NCBI RefSeq assembly: GCF_000621565.1
Contig: NZ_KK211306.1
Coordinates: 359,611 to 423,610, forward strand
Source of the DNA: Butyrivibrio sp. LB2008
GTDB lineage: Bacteria; Bacillota; Clostridia; Lachnospirales; Lachnospiraceae
DNA length: 64,000 nucleotides
Direction: 5' to 3'
In this document: positions 27,347 through 36,080 of the stretch, piece after piece
Layout of the letters: every line of letters begins with the position of its first letter
How positions within the stretch are numbered: the first letter of the stretch is position 1
The notes under the pieces: model-generated
What the model was told of the DNA's origin: nothing
Database searches by the model: none
Seen by the model: only the letters and a program-made list of their open reading frames with translations
Program-made: the position numbers and the translations under genes

Positions 27347-28615
27347 TTATAATGCTTCTTTAACAACAAGATGTCTCGGAAGACCACCGGCCATTATAGG
27401 TGTTACTTCACCAAAAATGAGCGGGCGTGCATATTTTTCAAACTGATCAGTAAGTCCGCAGCCATCGGGAGTTATCCACTCATTCGGAACCATTTTCTCA
27501 TAATTTGCTATGGAATGAATGTCATATGTTCCGTAAGTGCACATATACGGGCACTCACTGCTCCAGCCGTTGTCGTTACCGCCTGTCTGGTACATCATTC
27601 TCTTCATTATTATCATCTTACCGGTCTCGCCCGCATTTGCCGCATTGACTGCTTCAAATCCGCACTGATATGCTTCTCTTACATCGGTAAGTGATGCCAT
27701 ATGTGATGCGGCTCTCTGAAGCGTACTAAGCTCAACGGTTCTTGTTCTGAGCCCAAGTTCCGATGAAAGCTTATCCGCAAGCACTTTACAAGCTGCACTC
27801 ATCTGTTTATGTCCGAATGCATCCGTTGCAACATCTCCGCCAAGCTCGCATACATAAGTTCCGTCAGCAAGCTTTATTCCCTCAGAAATGGCAATAAGGA
27901 TCGGTTTCTTCTTATCAGACAGTTCTTTCATATGTTTCATGAAAGCATCCATGTCAAACGGCTTTTCCGGAAGATAGATAGCATCCGGTCCCGTACAGTC
28001 ATCAGCCTTTGAAAGAGCTGCCGAAGCTGCAAGCCATCCCGCGTTTCGGCCCATGATCTCAACGATCACCGTGGCGGGATTTCTTGTATCTGCTGCCTGG
28101 TTATCACGAATAAGCTCTTTTACACTTGTCGCGATATACTTTGCCGCCGATCCGAATCCCGGGCAGTGGTCCGTCACGGGAAGATCGTTATCGATTGTCT
28201 TCGGAATACCTATAAAGCGCTGAGTCTTACCATGATCTTTGGCATAATCAGACAACTGCATTATAGTGTCCATTGAGTCATTTCCGCCAACATAGAACAG
28301 CTTGTCTATATTGTTTTTTTCAAGAACATCAAAGATTTTCTTATAATCTGTATCATCTTTTGAAGCATCTGCCAACTTGTATCTGCATGTTCCAAGTACA
28401 GATGCGGGTGTTCTTTTAAGCAGTTCAACATTTGTCGGATCCGAAAGATACTTATCCAGATCGATAATGTTCCCGTTTACAAGGCCTTCGATACCATGTA
28501 ACATTCCAAAAACTTTCTGTGCCCCAAGTTCTTTTGCCCGAACGTAAGCCCCTGCCACAGACGCGTTGATCGCAGCCGTAGGCCCGCCGGATTGTCCGAT
28601 TATGACGTTGTTCAT
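27347..28615 (-). CDS. 6-phosphofructokinase, pyrophosphate-type
   Basis: 422-residue PfkA-family enzyme phosphorylating fructose-6-phosphate. Landmarks are GQSGGPTAAINAS for the phosphate-donor loop, GGNDSMDT, PKTIDNDLPVTDH with the catalytic Asp, and the MGRNAGWLA block. ATP-type enzymes have GGDGS and P-G-TIDND. Here the second Gly is Asp (GGND-S) and Lys stands in PKTIDND. Both are marks of PPi-dependent PFKs, so the donor is predicted to be pyrophosphate, giving reversible glycolytic flux. Monocistronic, with GGGAGGG before the ATG. Experimental donor preference can differ in this clade. Confidence 0.88.
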   Translation of the reverse strand: MNNVIIGQSGGPTAAINASVAGAYVRAKELGAQKVFGMLHGIEGLVNGNIIDLDKYLSDPTNVELLKRTPASVLGTCRYKLADASKDDTDYKKIFDVLEKNNIDKLFYVGGNDSMDTIMQLSDYAKDHGKTQRFIGIPKTIDNDLPVTDHCPGFGSAAKYIATSVKELIRDNQAADTRNPATVIVEIMGRNAGWLAASAALSKADDCTGPDAIYLPEKPFDMDAFMKHMKELSDKKKPILIAISEGIKLADGTYVCELGGDVATDAFGHKQMSAACKVLADKLSSELGLRTRTVELSTLQRAASHMASLTDVREAYQCGFEAVNAANAGETGKMIIMKRMMYQTGGNDNGWSSECPYMCTYGTYDIHSIANYEKMVPNEWITPDGCGLTDQFEKYARPLIFGEVTPIMAGGLPRHLVVKEAL

Positions 28616-28758
28616 GAGTCCCTCCCAACTTAAATTATATTCTTAATAAATCTATAAGAGCTTAAAGCCAAAAACACTTAAATCAAGCACTTTCGGCCTC
28701 ATGCGCCTATATCATATATGATACTCATAAAACTGCAAAAAGAACAAGCCTTGACTTT

Positions 28759-30024
28759 TTATCGCCTTTCTTTAGCTACCATTCCCAAGAATATAAAGAA
28801 CATCGGTGTTGCACACACCATTGAAAAATTACCCAATGAATAAACCATATATGAAAGAGCAGCCACAAAAGCTATCTCTCTGTCTTTTTTCCCCACTCCA
28901 ACCTGAATGTAACGCTCTACAACGCGGTAAATCATATACAGATAAGCCGCCAGACCAAGAAGTCCGGTACATATCAGGTAGTCCAGATACTCGCTGTGAG
29001 CGGAAGTAAGCGCAAGGTCATTAAAACGCGCCTGAAATTCCGCTGCGGCATCAGGTCTCTGCGCAAAATAATCGTTAAGCGCATACATAAATCTGTTGGG
29101 GCCGACACCGATCAGCTTCTCATCAAAAGGAAGACTTCCGTAAAGGTCAAAAGAAAGCCTCCAGATATACCCTCTTCCGTTGGCGAAATTGGGATTTCTT
29201 GCAGCCACCAATACAAATATTACATACAGCAGCACAACTCCGCCTATGACCAACGGAACCTGTTTGGCAGTTATCAGTTTCTTGTCCGGCTTTAATTTTC
29301 TTTTTAGCACGAATAAAAAAGCAACGGCTGAGGCCACCCATATCATTGCTGTTCCGCACATTAACATGGCAAATTCAATAATACCCACATATATTCCATA
29401 GAGAGTTCTCTCCACCATGTCTTTAGTAGTAAAGAGCATATATATCGCAATAGGTATGATGACAGACATGTACTCACAGTACCAGCCGTAGTTACCGAAT
29501 GTTGAAACATACAGACTGTGTCCGGCTTCTCCTGCGCCATCCTGCATCTTAAGTGGATCGGCTCCCATTCTGTTGATAATGGCAAGTATAGTCGGGATTG
29601 CCGATGATGCAACAATAGTGTGAATTATCCACTTACTGTATACAAAATATCTTGAAACATAGAAAAATGATAAGATCATAAGGCCTAAAGCCAATGCGCC
29701 CATTCCAAAACCGGGCACGCCGTAGATAGATTCTTTTAAAGAGTTTGACAGAACTGCCGATACCAAGATCACCCCACCAAATATCAGCATAGAAATGTCG
29801 GTTTTAGAAAGTCTCTTCTTACGAACGTTTTCTTCATCTCTCTTTTTTACATCATCTATCACAGATGTAATAACATAGGAAACAAGGCCAATCCCGCACA
29901 AAAACAAAAAAGCATCCGTCTTGTGTACACTTATATTGTCATAGGATCCCCTGTTATAGATCGGTATTATAAAAAATACCGCAAGCACATAAAACAGTGC
30001 GATGTAATTTTTATACTTCTTCAT
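28759..30024 (-). CDS. O-antigen ligase/polymerase-like membrane protein
   Basis: 421 residues from the ATG at 30022-30024 (GGGG seven bases upstream). It has about ten to twelve hydrophobic helices and a Wzy_C-type region in the second half: RGYIWRLSFDLYGSLPFDEKLIGVGPNRF, then TSAHSEYLDYLICTGLLGL. The Arg and the His-Ser-Glu-Tyr pair are the conserved positions of WaaL/Wzy ligases that move or polymerise undecaprenyl-linked glycans outside the membrane. A 68-codon upstream extension is open, but it crosses a set of hairpins and has no RBS, so I reject it. In a Gram-positive it would polymerise or attach a surface polysaccharide or glycoprotein glycan. Confidence 0.82.
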   Translation of the reverse strand: MKKYKNYIALFYVLAVFFIIPIYNRGSYDNISVHKTDAFLFLCGIGLVSYVITSVIDDVKKRDEENVRKKRLSKTDISMLIFGGVILVSAVLSNSLKESIYGVPGFGMGALALGLMILSFFYVSRYFVYSKWIIHTIVASSAIPTILAIINRMGADPLKMQDGAGEAGHSLYVSTFGNYGWYCEYMSVIIPIAIYMLFTTKDMVERTLYGIYVGIIEFAMLMCGTAMIWVASAVAFLFVLKRKLKPDKKLITAKQVPLVIGGVVLLYVIFVLVAARNPNFANGRGYIWRLSFDLYGSLPFDEKLIGVGPNRFMYALNDYFAQRPDAAAEFQARFNDLALTSAHSEYLDYLICTGLLGLAAYLYMIYRVVERYIQVGVGKKDREIAFVAALSYMVYSLGNFSMVCATPMFFIFLGMVAKERR

Positions 30025-30070
30025 ACTTAACCCCAATAAATCATATTTTTCCCCATCATATAGAAAATCA

Positions 30071-30183
30071 GAGTTGCTCTGCAACTCTGTCGCGCCGATG
30101 TGTGCAATCTTACAGATTGCATTTTCATCTGCACATTGGTCGCATCCATAGCGGAGCGTTTTTTTTGATAGGATTTTCCTATC
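30071..30183. repeat. Nested hairpins in the leader of the O-antigen-ligase-like gene
   Basis: Within 115 bp lie GAGTTGC/GCAACTC, TGCAATCT/AGATTGCA inside a longer GCGCCGATGTGTGC / GCACATTGGTCGC arm, and TTTGATAGGA/TCCTATCAAA. A truncated match to the 30130-30172 part occurs at 5701-5748, so this is also a dispersed repeat. Confidence 0.55.
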
Positions 30184-30223
30184 AAAAAAAGGGTTCCGCT
30201 TCATGTTTTTTGAGGCGGAACCC
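30184..30223 (-). terminator. Terminator of the Ala/Ser/Thr-rich exported protein gene
   Basis: GGGTTCCGC / GCGGAACCC stem followed on the minus strand by TTTTTTT. Confidence 0.92.
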
Positions 30224-30339
30224 AACATTTAGCTCAATATATAGTTTTACACAACTATCATCGCTTTACAACCGTATATTAACGTTCAACAGTATAAAAA
30301 CAATGAATATAAAAAATTTGCGCATTCATTCCCATCCTG

Positions 30340-31317
30340 TTATCTGGATGTAAGAGTAGAAGCACTATCTGAAGCTTTGTCAGATGTTTTGCTTGTTGTC
30401 TTGTCTGTTGAAGAGCCTGTTGATGCGCTGTCAGATGCCTTATCCGATGTCTTGTCGGATGCTCCTGTCGAAGCACTGTTTGATGTGCCTGTCGACTTAT
30501 CTGCTGATGCGTTGTTTGTCGAACTCTTTGAAACAGTATCAGAAGCACCTGTTGATTTATCGGTAGCTGCACTGTCAGATGCTTTGTTCGCATTTGCATT
30601 TCCTGCACCTGCAGATGCATTATCTGCTGCAGCATCGGAAGCCTGTACAGGTGTACTACCTGCAGCGCTCTTTACAACCGCATACATTACATTGGGTGAT
30701 GTAGCTTTTTCTACATTTACAGTTACTACGCTCGGATTTGTACTTGTATTATTGTAAATCTTGTATGCTCCGCCTGCGTATATAGCAACTACAGAATATT
30801 CCATTCCTGCAGTCTGGAAAGAAGCGGGAATTCCAACACTGATTGTGCCTGCCGATGCATCGGTACTATCGGTAAACTTACCGCCTGCCATCTTTCCGTA
30901 ATAAACATTTATGCAAGGACCAACAGCTCCGCCATACGATGCGGCAACATTGTTTGCAACCGCAACTGCAGCTGCACTCTTCTTAATGTCTGTATCAGCA
31001 ACCTTTACAAAAGAACCTGTTCCGGGAGCAGAAGGTGTAAGTGCCACGCCCTGAACTTTCTTTGCAAAATAATAACCGTCAACTGCGGATTTAACGCCTG
31101 CAACAGTCTTATTTGCAGGAGCTGTTGCCTCTTTGATCATATTTTCAACTTCTTCCTGAACCTTCTTCTGTCTTGCTTCTTCAGCACGCTCTTCCTCACT
31201 CGGTCCGTCTTTCTCTTCTCCGGAAACTGCAGCAACAGCCTTTGTAACAGGTGTCATAACGATAGCACCCATAAGTCCTGCAACCAAAACATACTTTAAA
31301 AGCTTTTTAAAACCCAT
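30340..31317 (-). CDS. Exported protein with Ser/Thr/Asp/Lys-rich repetitive tail
   Basis: 325 residues from the ATG at 31315-31317 (GAAGGAGG upstream). A signal peptide (FKKLLKYVLVAGLMGAIVMTPVTKAVAA) is followed by a charged helical stretch (EEERAEEARQKKVQEEVENMIKEA), then a ~130-residue globular part (VAGVKSAVDGYYFAKKVQGV ... VVAIYAGGAYKIYNNTSTNPSVVTVNV). The last ~100 residues are low complexity with repeated TDKSTGASD, SASTGASDKTSDKASD-like units, typical of a wall-spanning or O-glycosylated stalk. No LPXTG motif or TM anchor follows. The family is unknown. It may be a substrate for the adjacent glycan ligase-like protein, but this is only a positional guess. Confidence 0.7.
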   Translation of the reverse strand: MGFKKLLKYVLVAGLMGAIVMTPVTKAVAAVSGEEKDGPSEEERAEEARQKKVQEEVENMIKEATAPANKTVAGVKSAVDGYYFAKKVQGVALTPSAPGTGSFVKVADTDIKKSAAAVAVANNVAASYGGAVGPCINVYYGKMAGGKFTDSTDASAGTISVGIPASFQTAGMEYSVVAIYAGGAYKIYNNTSTNPSVVTVNVEKATSPNVMYAVVKSAAGSTPVQASDAAADNASAGAGNANANKASDSAATDKSTGASDTVSKSSTNNASADKSTGTSNSASTGASDKTSDKASDSASTGSSTDKTTSKTSDKASDSASTLTSR

Positions 31318-31488
31318 TGTACATTCCTCCTTCATTTGCGAAAAAATAAAAATCCAAAATAGAAATGCCTATATTTTAGATATTAATTCTCGAAAAAATA
31401 TTTTTCAATTATTCAGAAAGAGTCTTTATAATGAATTTATATGAAGCTTTTAAAATTTATATTGTGTTTATAAAAAGTTTATTATATG

Positions 31489-31656
31489 TCAGTTTTCGCG
31501 TTTATTCACATTCTTTCTTTTTAATATCTCATATCCAAGTAATGCCATGATTTGGCATATTGCAGCCGCGTTGCCTACAACCTTGTTATCCGCGTGATTT
31601 GCGACAATGAATACTACTGCGCAGACTGCTACAAAAATCTTGTATACTTTTCCCAT
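31489..31656 (-). CDS. 55-aa two-TM membrane protein, paralogue of the one at 46458-46610
   Basis: Fifty-five codons from the ATG at 31654-31656, behind a perfect AGGAGGAG. Two hydrophobic helices (VYKIFVAVCAVVFIVANH and AAAICQIMALLGYEIL) are separated by a polar turn, with a basic tail KRKNVNKREN. Aligned without gaps to the 50-aa protein at 46458-46610, 15 of 49 positions are identical, including Y5, I7, V9, the triplet A19-N20-H21, N29, Y42, L45 and K46. It lies 154 bp upstream of the exported Ser/Thr-rich gene in the same direction. Function is unknown. The relative in the peptide island suggests a role in peptide export, sensing or immunity. Confidence 0.7.
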   Translation of the reverse strand: MGKVYKIFVAVCAVVFIVANHADNKVVGNAAAICQIMALLGYEILKRKNVNKREN

Positions 31657-31671
31657 TTTACTCCTCCTGTT

Positions 31672-31853
31672 TTGGATGTCTTGTTGTTTTTTGGTGTCTA
31701 TATGTCTTTGGGTGTCTCGTTGTTTTTTGGTTTCTATCTGTCTTTGGGTGTCTCTCTACCGTTAAATATCTCTCTGTCTTTAGGTATCTCTCTAGCTATA
31801 GGTATCTCTCTAGCTTTAGGTATCTCTCTGTCTTTAGATCTCTCTATCTATTA
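31672..31853. repeat. About ten degenerate 18-bp tandem repeats
   Basis: Consensus GGTATCTCTCTGTCTTTA, best conserved at 31760-31840. The start of the block is more diverged (TTGTTGTTTTTTGG). It lies immediately upstream of the 55-aa protein gene. Confidence 0.75.
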
Positions 31854-31856
31854 TCA

Positions 31857-32179
31857 GGGCGCTTGACACATACTGACGCTTTCTTCTTTTGAAGTCATGG
31901 CAATGTATCTAGTGCTGCTGTCATCAAATAACTCGACTTTTTACGCAGAATAAATTGTTATTTTGTGAGACGAAGGAATGAGTCGTACCGAGCGGTACGA
32001 CGATTGTCGACAACGAAACAAATAACTATTTAGGCAAGTAATAAAGTCGACTTATTTGGTGACAGTAGCACTAGGCTCTTGACTCATATATGCTTTTCCG
32101 CTTCTGCAGTCATAGCAATGTGCCTCGGCTCTTGACTCATATCTGCTTTTCTGCTTCTGCGGTCATGGCGATGTACCTC
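31857..32179. repeat. Three ~53-bp repeats interrupted by palindromic element C
   Basis: Units at 31857-31908 (diverged), 32074-32126 and 32127-32179, each starting about GGCTCTTGACTCATAT and ending about GCAATGTGCCTC. The 166-bp element C lies exactly between units 1 and 2, as if inserted at a unit boundary. Confidence 0.65.
31909..32074. repeat. 166-bp palindromic element (copy C)
   Basis: Ends CTAGTGCTGCTGTCA / TGACAGTAGCACTAG. Arms of about 57 bp pair almost throughout around a core with GTCGTACCGAGCGGTACGAC, matching core A at 4358-4377. Terminal sequence and length match element B at 13849-14011. It carries no ORF. Confidence 0.75.
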
Positions 32180-32286
32180 AGCTCCGCTCTCACCATACTG
32201 CTTTATAATCCCAGTAGGCTCTTTTGACCTCCCTCTACGTTACTCATGCTCAATTACAAACTTTATACCCGTAAAATGCATCTCGA

Positions 32287-32670
32287 ATTCACCTATTTCT
32301 ACATGCACAAATCGATTTCCAGGATTTCATGACCGTAATGACACTCCTATATTCACTTATTCCTACGTGCACAAATCGATTTCCAGGATTCCATGACCGT
32401 AATGACACTCCTACATTCACCTATTTTTACGTGTACAAATCGATTTCTCGGATTCCATAACCGTAATACTACTCCTATATTCACTTATTTCTACGTACAC
32501 AAATCGATTTCCAGGATTCCATGACCGTAATGGCACTCCTATATTCACTTATTCCTACGTGCACAAATCGATTTCCAGGATTTCATGACCGTAATGACAC
32601 TCCTATATTGACCTATTTCTACGTGTACAAATCGATTTCCAGGATTCCATGACCGTAATACTACTCCTGC
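32287..32670. repeat. Six exact-period 64-bp tandem repeats
   Basis: Units begin with ATTCAC at 32287, 32351, 32415, 32479, 32543 and 32607, always 64 bp apart. Each holds GTGCACAAATCGATTTCCAG-like sequence with the palindrome AAATCGATTT, then GATTCCATGACCGTAAT. A seventh unit begins at 32671 and breaks off. 64 is not a multiple of 3, so this is not coding. Confidence 0.9.
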
Positions 32671-33015
32671 ATTGAAATGCGAAGCCTCATGTAGTCCTCG
32701 TGTAGTCTGTGTCCCCCCTCACCATAACTGTGTTTCACCATGATTTCCACAATAATAGTATATCTCATCCCCTTACAACTTAGAACACTACTTTAGCGAA
32801 TAGCGCTTCTCCTTAGTAAACAACATGGAAATGCCCTCAGACATGTGCTAATCTAGTGTTTGAAGTCATTCGGGTAAAAAAGCTAAGCAAAGAAACTCCT
32901 AATCCGATGTTTCCGTCCAATATTTACTTACAACCAACGAATCAAATTGCAGATGACAACTCCGCCTATCAGGCGCATTGCCACGACAACTTATACATCA
33001 TAAGGAGAACAAACT

Positions 33016-33693
33016 TTGGAACAGATTCTGATAGTTGAAGATGATATAACGCTCAACAGCGGTCTATGCCAGGCACTTAAGGATTCCGACAGACAACTTG
33101 TTTCCTGCGAATGCATCAGCGAAGCAAAAGAACAACTGGCTCTCGGCATGGTCACTCTCGCAATTCTTGATATAAATCTCCCTGACGGAAACGGACTAGA
33201 TCTGTTAAAAGAGATCAAAAGAAATACTCCGGATATCCCTGTTATCATGCTTACCGCAAATGACACGGACAAAGACATTGTATCAGGGCTTGAGCAGGGC
33301 GCAGACGATTACATAACAAAGCCATTCTCTCTTGCCGTACTTCGCGCAAGAGTTAATACGCAGCTTCGCAAGGCACACACCGGAATAAACACCGAAAAAT
33401 TTACCGAAGCTCCTTATGACTTTGATTATAAAAACATGCTCTTTTCATGCAACGATCAACCTGTAGAGCTTTCAAAGACAGAACAGAAACTCCTTCGAAT
33501 CCTCACCGACAACGCCGGCATGACTGTCAAAAGAGATACTCTGATAGACAGACTCTGGACAGGAGATGCGGAATATGTCGATGAAAACGCTCTCTCCGTC
33601 ACGATAAAAAGACTCAGAGACAAGCTCTCTGCACAGGATAAGATCAAAACAATATACGGAATCGGCTACAGTTGGGTAAAACAGAATGGATAA
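33016..33693 (+). CDS. OmpR-family response regulator
   Basis: 225 residues. The receiver domain (about 1-120) has acidic residues ED-D near the N-terminus, the phospho-acceptor Asp in LAILDINLPDGNGL, Thr in MLTAND and Lys in ITKPFS. The winged-helix output domain (about 130-223) ends in KRLRDKLSAQDKIKTIYGIGYSW. The start is TTG at 33016-33018, set by TAAGGAG nine bases upstream; there is no better ATG. It overlaps the sensor kinase start by 8 bp. The pair precedes ABC transporter genes, the usual arrangement for detoxification modules sensing peptides or cell-wall stress. Confidence 0.92.
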   Translation: MEQILIVEDDITLNSGLCQALKDSDRQLVSCECISEAKEQLALGMVTLAILDINLPDGNGLDLLKEIKRNTPDIPVIMLTANDTDKDIVSGLEQGADDYITKPFSLAVLRARVNTQLRKAHTGINTEKFTEAPYDFDYKNMLFSCNDQPVELSKTEQKLLRILTDNAGMTVKRDTLIDRLWTGDAEYVDENALSVTIKRLRDKLSAQDKIKTIYGIGYSWVKQNG

Positions 33694-34597
33694 TATAATT
33701 CTTATAATCGGTATCTTCTTGATTCTCGCAGCCTGCATTGGCGCGGTCACCGAAAGGCTTCGCTCCAGGAGAATACTTGATTCCATTGAAAAAATGCTTC
33801 ATATGGCAATGAACGGCGAATTCTCCGTAGAAACCTTCGATGAAGGAAGGCTCTCAAAGCTTGAATCCGAGCTTGCAGCTTTTTTAAGCTCCTCTTCCAT
33901 TTCCGCCAAAAACATAGAAAATGAGCGCGACAAGATAAAATCGCTAATCTCAGATATATCACACCAGACCAAGACTCCTATCGCAAATCTCATATTATAC
34001 AGCGAGCTCTTGGAAAACAGCGAACTATCCGGCGTTGATCGCACAAATGCCGAAGCAATCCATGCGCAGGCAGAGAAGCTAAGATTCCTCATAGACAGCC
34101 TCGTCAAACTTTCAAGACTTGAAAACGGAATACTTGCATTGGAGTCACAGGAAACGCCTTTAATGCCACTACTTGAAGATATAGTCCGTCAGTTCAGGGA
34201 AAAAGCAGAAAAGAAAGGCCTTAAACTTGAGCTCAATAAAACGGATGCAAAAGCAGTCATCGACGCAAAGTGGACACATGAAGCCCTCGCCAATATTGTC
34301 GACAATGCCATAAAATACACAGATAAAGGCAGCATCAAAATAAGCGTCACTCCCTACGAGATGTTCGTCCGCGTAGATATCAAAGACACCGGCATCGGCA
34401 TTTCCGAAGAAGAACATCCCAAGATATTCAAGCGCTTCTACCGTGGAACTGAAGTTAAGCAAAAAGAAGGCGTCGGAATCGGACTCCACCTCGCACGTGA
34501 GATAATCTCGGAAGAAGGCGGATACATCAAGCTGTCTTCCGTTCCCTGCGAAGGTTCAACATTCTCTGTCTTCCTTCCGCAGAAGTATGACTTCTAA
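33686..34597 (+). CDS. Short sensor histidine kinase
   Basis: 303 residues. One N-terminal TM helix (NIILIIGIFLILAACIGAV) and no real extracellular sensor domain, then a linker, a DHp domain with SDISHQTKTPIANLILYSE (phospho-His), and a HATPase domain with NIVDNAIKYT (N box), DTGIGI (G1) and GVGIGLHLAREI (G2). Such short kinases usually depend on a partner ABC transporter to detect the signal. The cognate regulator overlaps it upstream. It ends 3 bp before the hairpin repeat at 34601. Confidence 0.9.
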   Translation: MDNIILIIGIFLILAACIGAVTERLRSRRILDSIEKMLHMAMNGEFSVETFDEGRLSKLESELAAFLSSSSISAKNIENERDKIKSLISDISHQTKTPIANLILYSELLENSELSGVDRTNAEAIHAQAEKLRFLIDSLVKLSRLENGILALESQETPLMPLLEDIVRQFREKAEKKGLKLELNKTDAKAVIDAKWTHEALANIVDNAIKYTDKGSIKISVTPYEMFVRVDIKDTGIGISEEEHPKIFKRFYRGTEVKQKEGVGIGLHLAREIISEEGGYIKLSSVPCEGSTFSVFLPQKYDF

Positions 34598-34600
34598 AAA

Positions 34601-34650
34601 GAAATTACAGAAATCCGCACCAGCTGTGGATTTCGTGAGAAAGTGATTCA
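34601..34650 (+). repeat. 3' hairpin repeat, copy 2
   Basis: GAAATTACAGAAATCCGCAC..GCTG.GGATTTCGTGAGA, matching 42-82 in reverse. Both copies start within 25 bp of a stop codon and point the same way as the gene. Confidence 0.65.
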
Positions 34651-34736
34651 AGAGTCAACACCACAATCTCAATTCTGTCAAAACTGTAATAATCAAGCAC
34701 TCCCACAGAAAGATTCTGGAAAGAATCATATGTGAT

Positions 34737-34784
34737 AATCATCTGTATAAAGTTAAAACGTAGCTTTATTCAGATGATTTTCTT
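34737..34784 (+). terminator. Hairpin between the two-component and ABC genes
   Basis: AATCATCTG / CAGATGATT with an inner ATAAAG/CTTTAT, then TTTTCTTTG. It may separate the kinase transcript from the transporter operon or allow partial readthrough. Confidence 0.5.
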
Positions 34785-34871
34785 TGATTCTTGAACTTAT
34801 TAAAGGCCCTGAAGCTTTACATTCAGATCAAAGTCTCATCATAACCAAAATCATGAGGGAGGTCACATACA

Positions 34872-36026
34872 ATGGGGAGAAAAAGTCAGTTTTGCACAAT
34901 TCTTTTTTACGAGATAAAAAAAATCCTGACCGCTCGCACCACACTTATCTTATTTATTTTCATTGCGGCATATTCCGTTATTCAAGGAAAAATCCAGGCA
35001 AATCAACTTGATAAATTTGATATAGAAACCCGTGATCTGCAGCGCTCAATCGACGGACGCCCCATCAACGATGCGCTGATAGCAGAGACCGCGGAAGCTG
35101 CATATAAACTTGGAATGCCGTTTGAATGCTGGGATTATTCAAATTGTATTTACATGAATCTTTCGCACTGGCTAAAGCAAATTGCCGATGACAATTCCAA
35201 GCTCACAGACTACAATTCCGAATCCATTTATCAAACAAGAGACATCTCCGTCAGCGAATCAATGAACTCGATGAAGCTTACAGAAAATGAAAAAGAATAC
35301 TGGCAAACACAGGAAGAAAATTTAAGCAAGCCAATCATCTGGCATTACACCGAAGAAATAAACGGCCTTATTTCCACTTTAATCTCCCTCCCGCTTATAT
35401 TGCTCTTTATGACTACTCTGCTACTTAGTCAGATCTTTGCAGGAGAGATAAAAGATAAAACGGATTCGCTAATCAAATGCACTGTCGGCGGCTGGGGTGA
35501 CACATACCTTGCTAAAGTCACAGCCGCCTTTATCTGCACTCTTTTCCTAAATATCGTTATAGAGGCTGTCACAGTACTTACAAGCTTTTTTCTATGGGGA
35601 AAAGATACATGGAACATCCCTATACAGCTCTTTATGCCCCTTACTGCGTACTCCATGACGATAGGGCAATTTATCCGCGCACAGCTTGTTATGACCATGG
35701 CAACCTGCATACTACTAACCGCAGTCACATGTTTTTTATCGGAAATCCTTAAAAATCCTGTAGCGGTAATGAGCGGAGTATTCGGAAGCTTTCTTATAAT
35801 AAACATAAGCTCGAATCGTATCCCTTACAGCCGGCGAGTGCCCTCACAGCTTCTATGCCTGCTCTCGCCTATATACATGACTTCAGAATCGGCGCTGTGC
35901 GAATACAGGCTGATCGGTCGAAGCGGTCATTACCTCACGGCGCTGCAATTTGCTCCAGTCCTGTACATAACGATATCAATCACTCTTATCACAAGCGGAT
36001 ATTTTATCTACACAAACAAAAAATAA
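34872..36026 (+). CDS. ABC-2-type permease-like membrane protein
   Basis: 384 residues. One TM near the N-terminus (TTLILFIFIAAYSVIQ), a ~130-residue extracytoplasmic segment, then five more TMs (from LISTLISLPLILLFMTTLL to LYITISITLITSGYFI). This is the layout of ABC-2 membrane proteins such as those of bacitracin or lantibiotic immunity exporters. GGGAGGT lies eight bases before the ATG. It sits 54 bp before the ATPase gene and probably pairs with it, although the FtsX-type permease that follows is the more usual partner. Both may share the one ATPase. Confidence 0.75.
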   Translation: MGRKSQFCTILFYEIKKILTARTTLILFIFIAAYSVIQGKIQANQLDKFDIETRDLQRSIDGRPINDALIAETAEAAYKLGMPFECWDYSNCIYMNLSHWLKQIADDNSKLTDYNSESIYQTRDISVSESMNSMKLTENEKEYWQTQEENLSKPIIWHYTEEINGLISTLISLPLILLFMTTLLLSQIFAGEIKDKTDSLIKCTVGGWGDTYLAKVTAAFICTLFLNIVIEAVTVLTSFFLWGKDTWNIPIQLFMPLTAYSMTIGQFIRAQLVMTMATCILLTAVTCFLSEILKNPVAVMSGVFGSFLIINISSNRIPYSRRVPSQLLCLLSPIYMTSESALCEYRLIGRSGHYLTALQFAPVLYITISITLITSGYFIYTNKK

Positions 36027-36080
36027 CCCACAATGAGCATAAAAATATTTTGCTACAAGATCACATGTAAGGAGAAAAAA

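Larger units (their letters stand above)
31657..33015. other. Gene-free repeat region (1.36 kb)
   Basis: No credible gene. The region consists of an 18-bp degenerate repeat block, three ~53-bp units split by palindromic element C, six 64-bp units and about 300 bp of AT-rich leader to the response regulator gene. Open frames in it are produced by the repeats and lack RBSs. Confidence 0.7.

Noticed and set aside
30025..30228. 68-codon N-terminal extension of the O-antigen-ligase-like protein
   Set aside because: It reads through three hairpins, has no RBS, and the downstream ATG begins a normal first TM segment.
31552..31866. 104-codon plus-strand ORF with repeated SLGISLAL-type residues
   Set aside because: Its repetitive part is produced by the 18-bp non-coding repeats, it has no RBS, and the opposite strand carries the 55-aa gene with a perfect RBS and a homologue.
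32287..32670. CRISPR array
   Set aside because: The 64-bp units abut with no unique spacers and no cas genes are in the window. The same holds for the hairpin array at 13562-13827.
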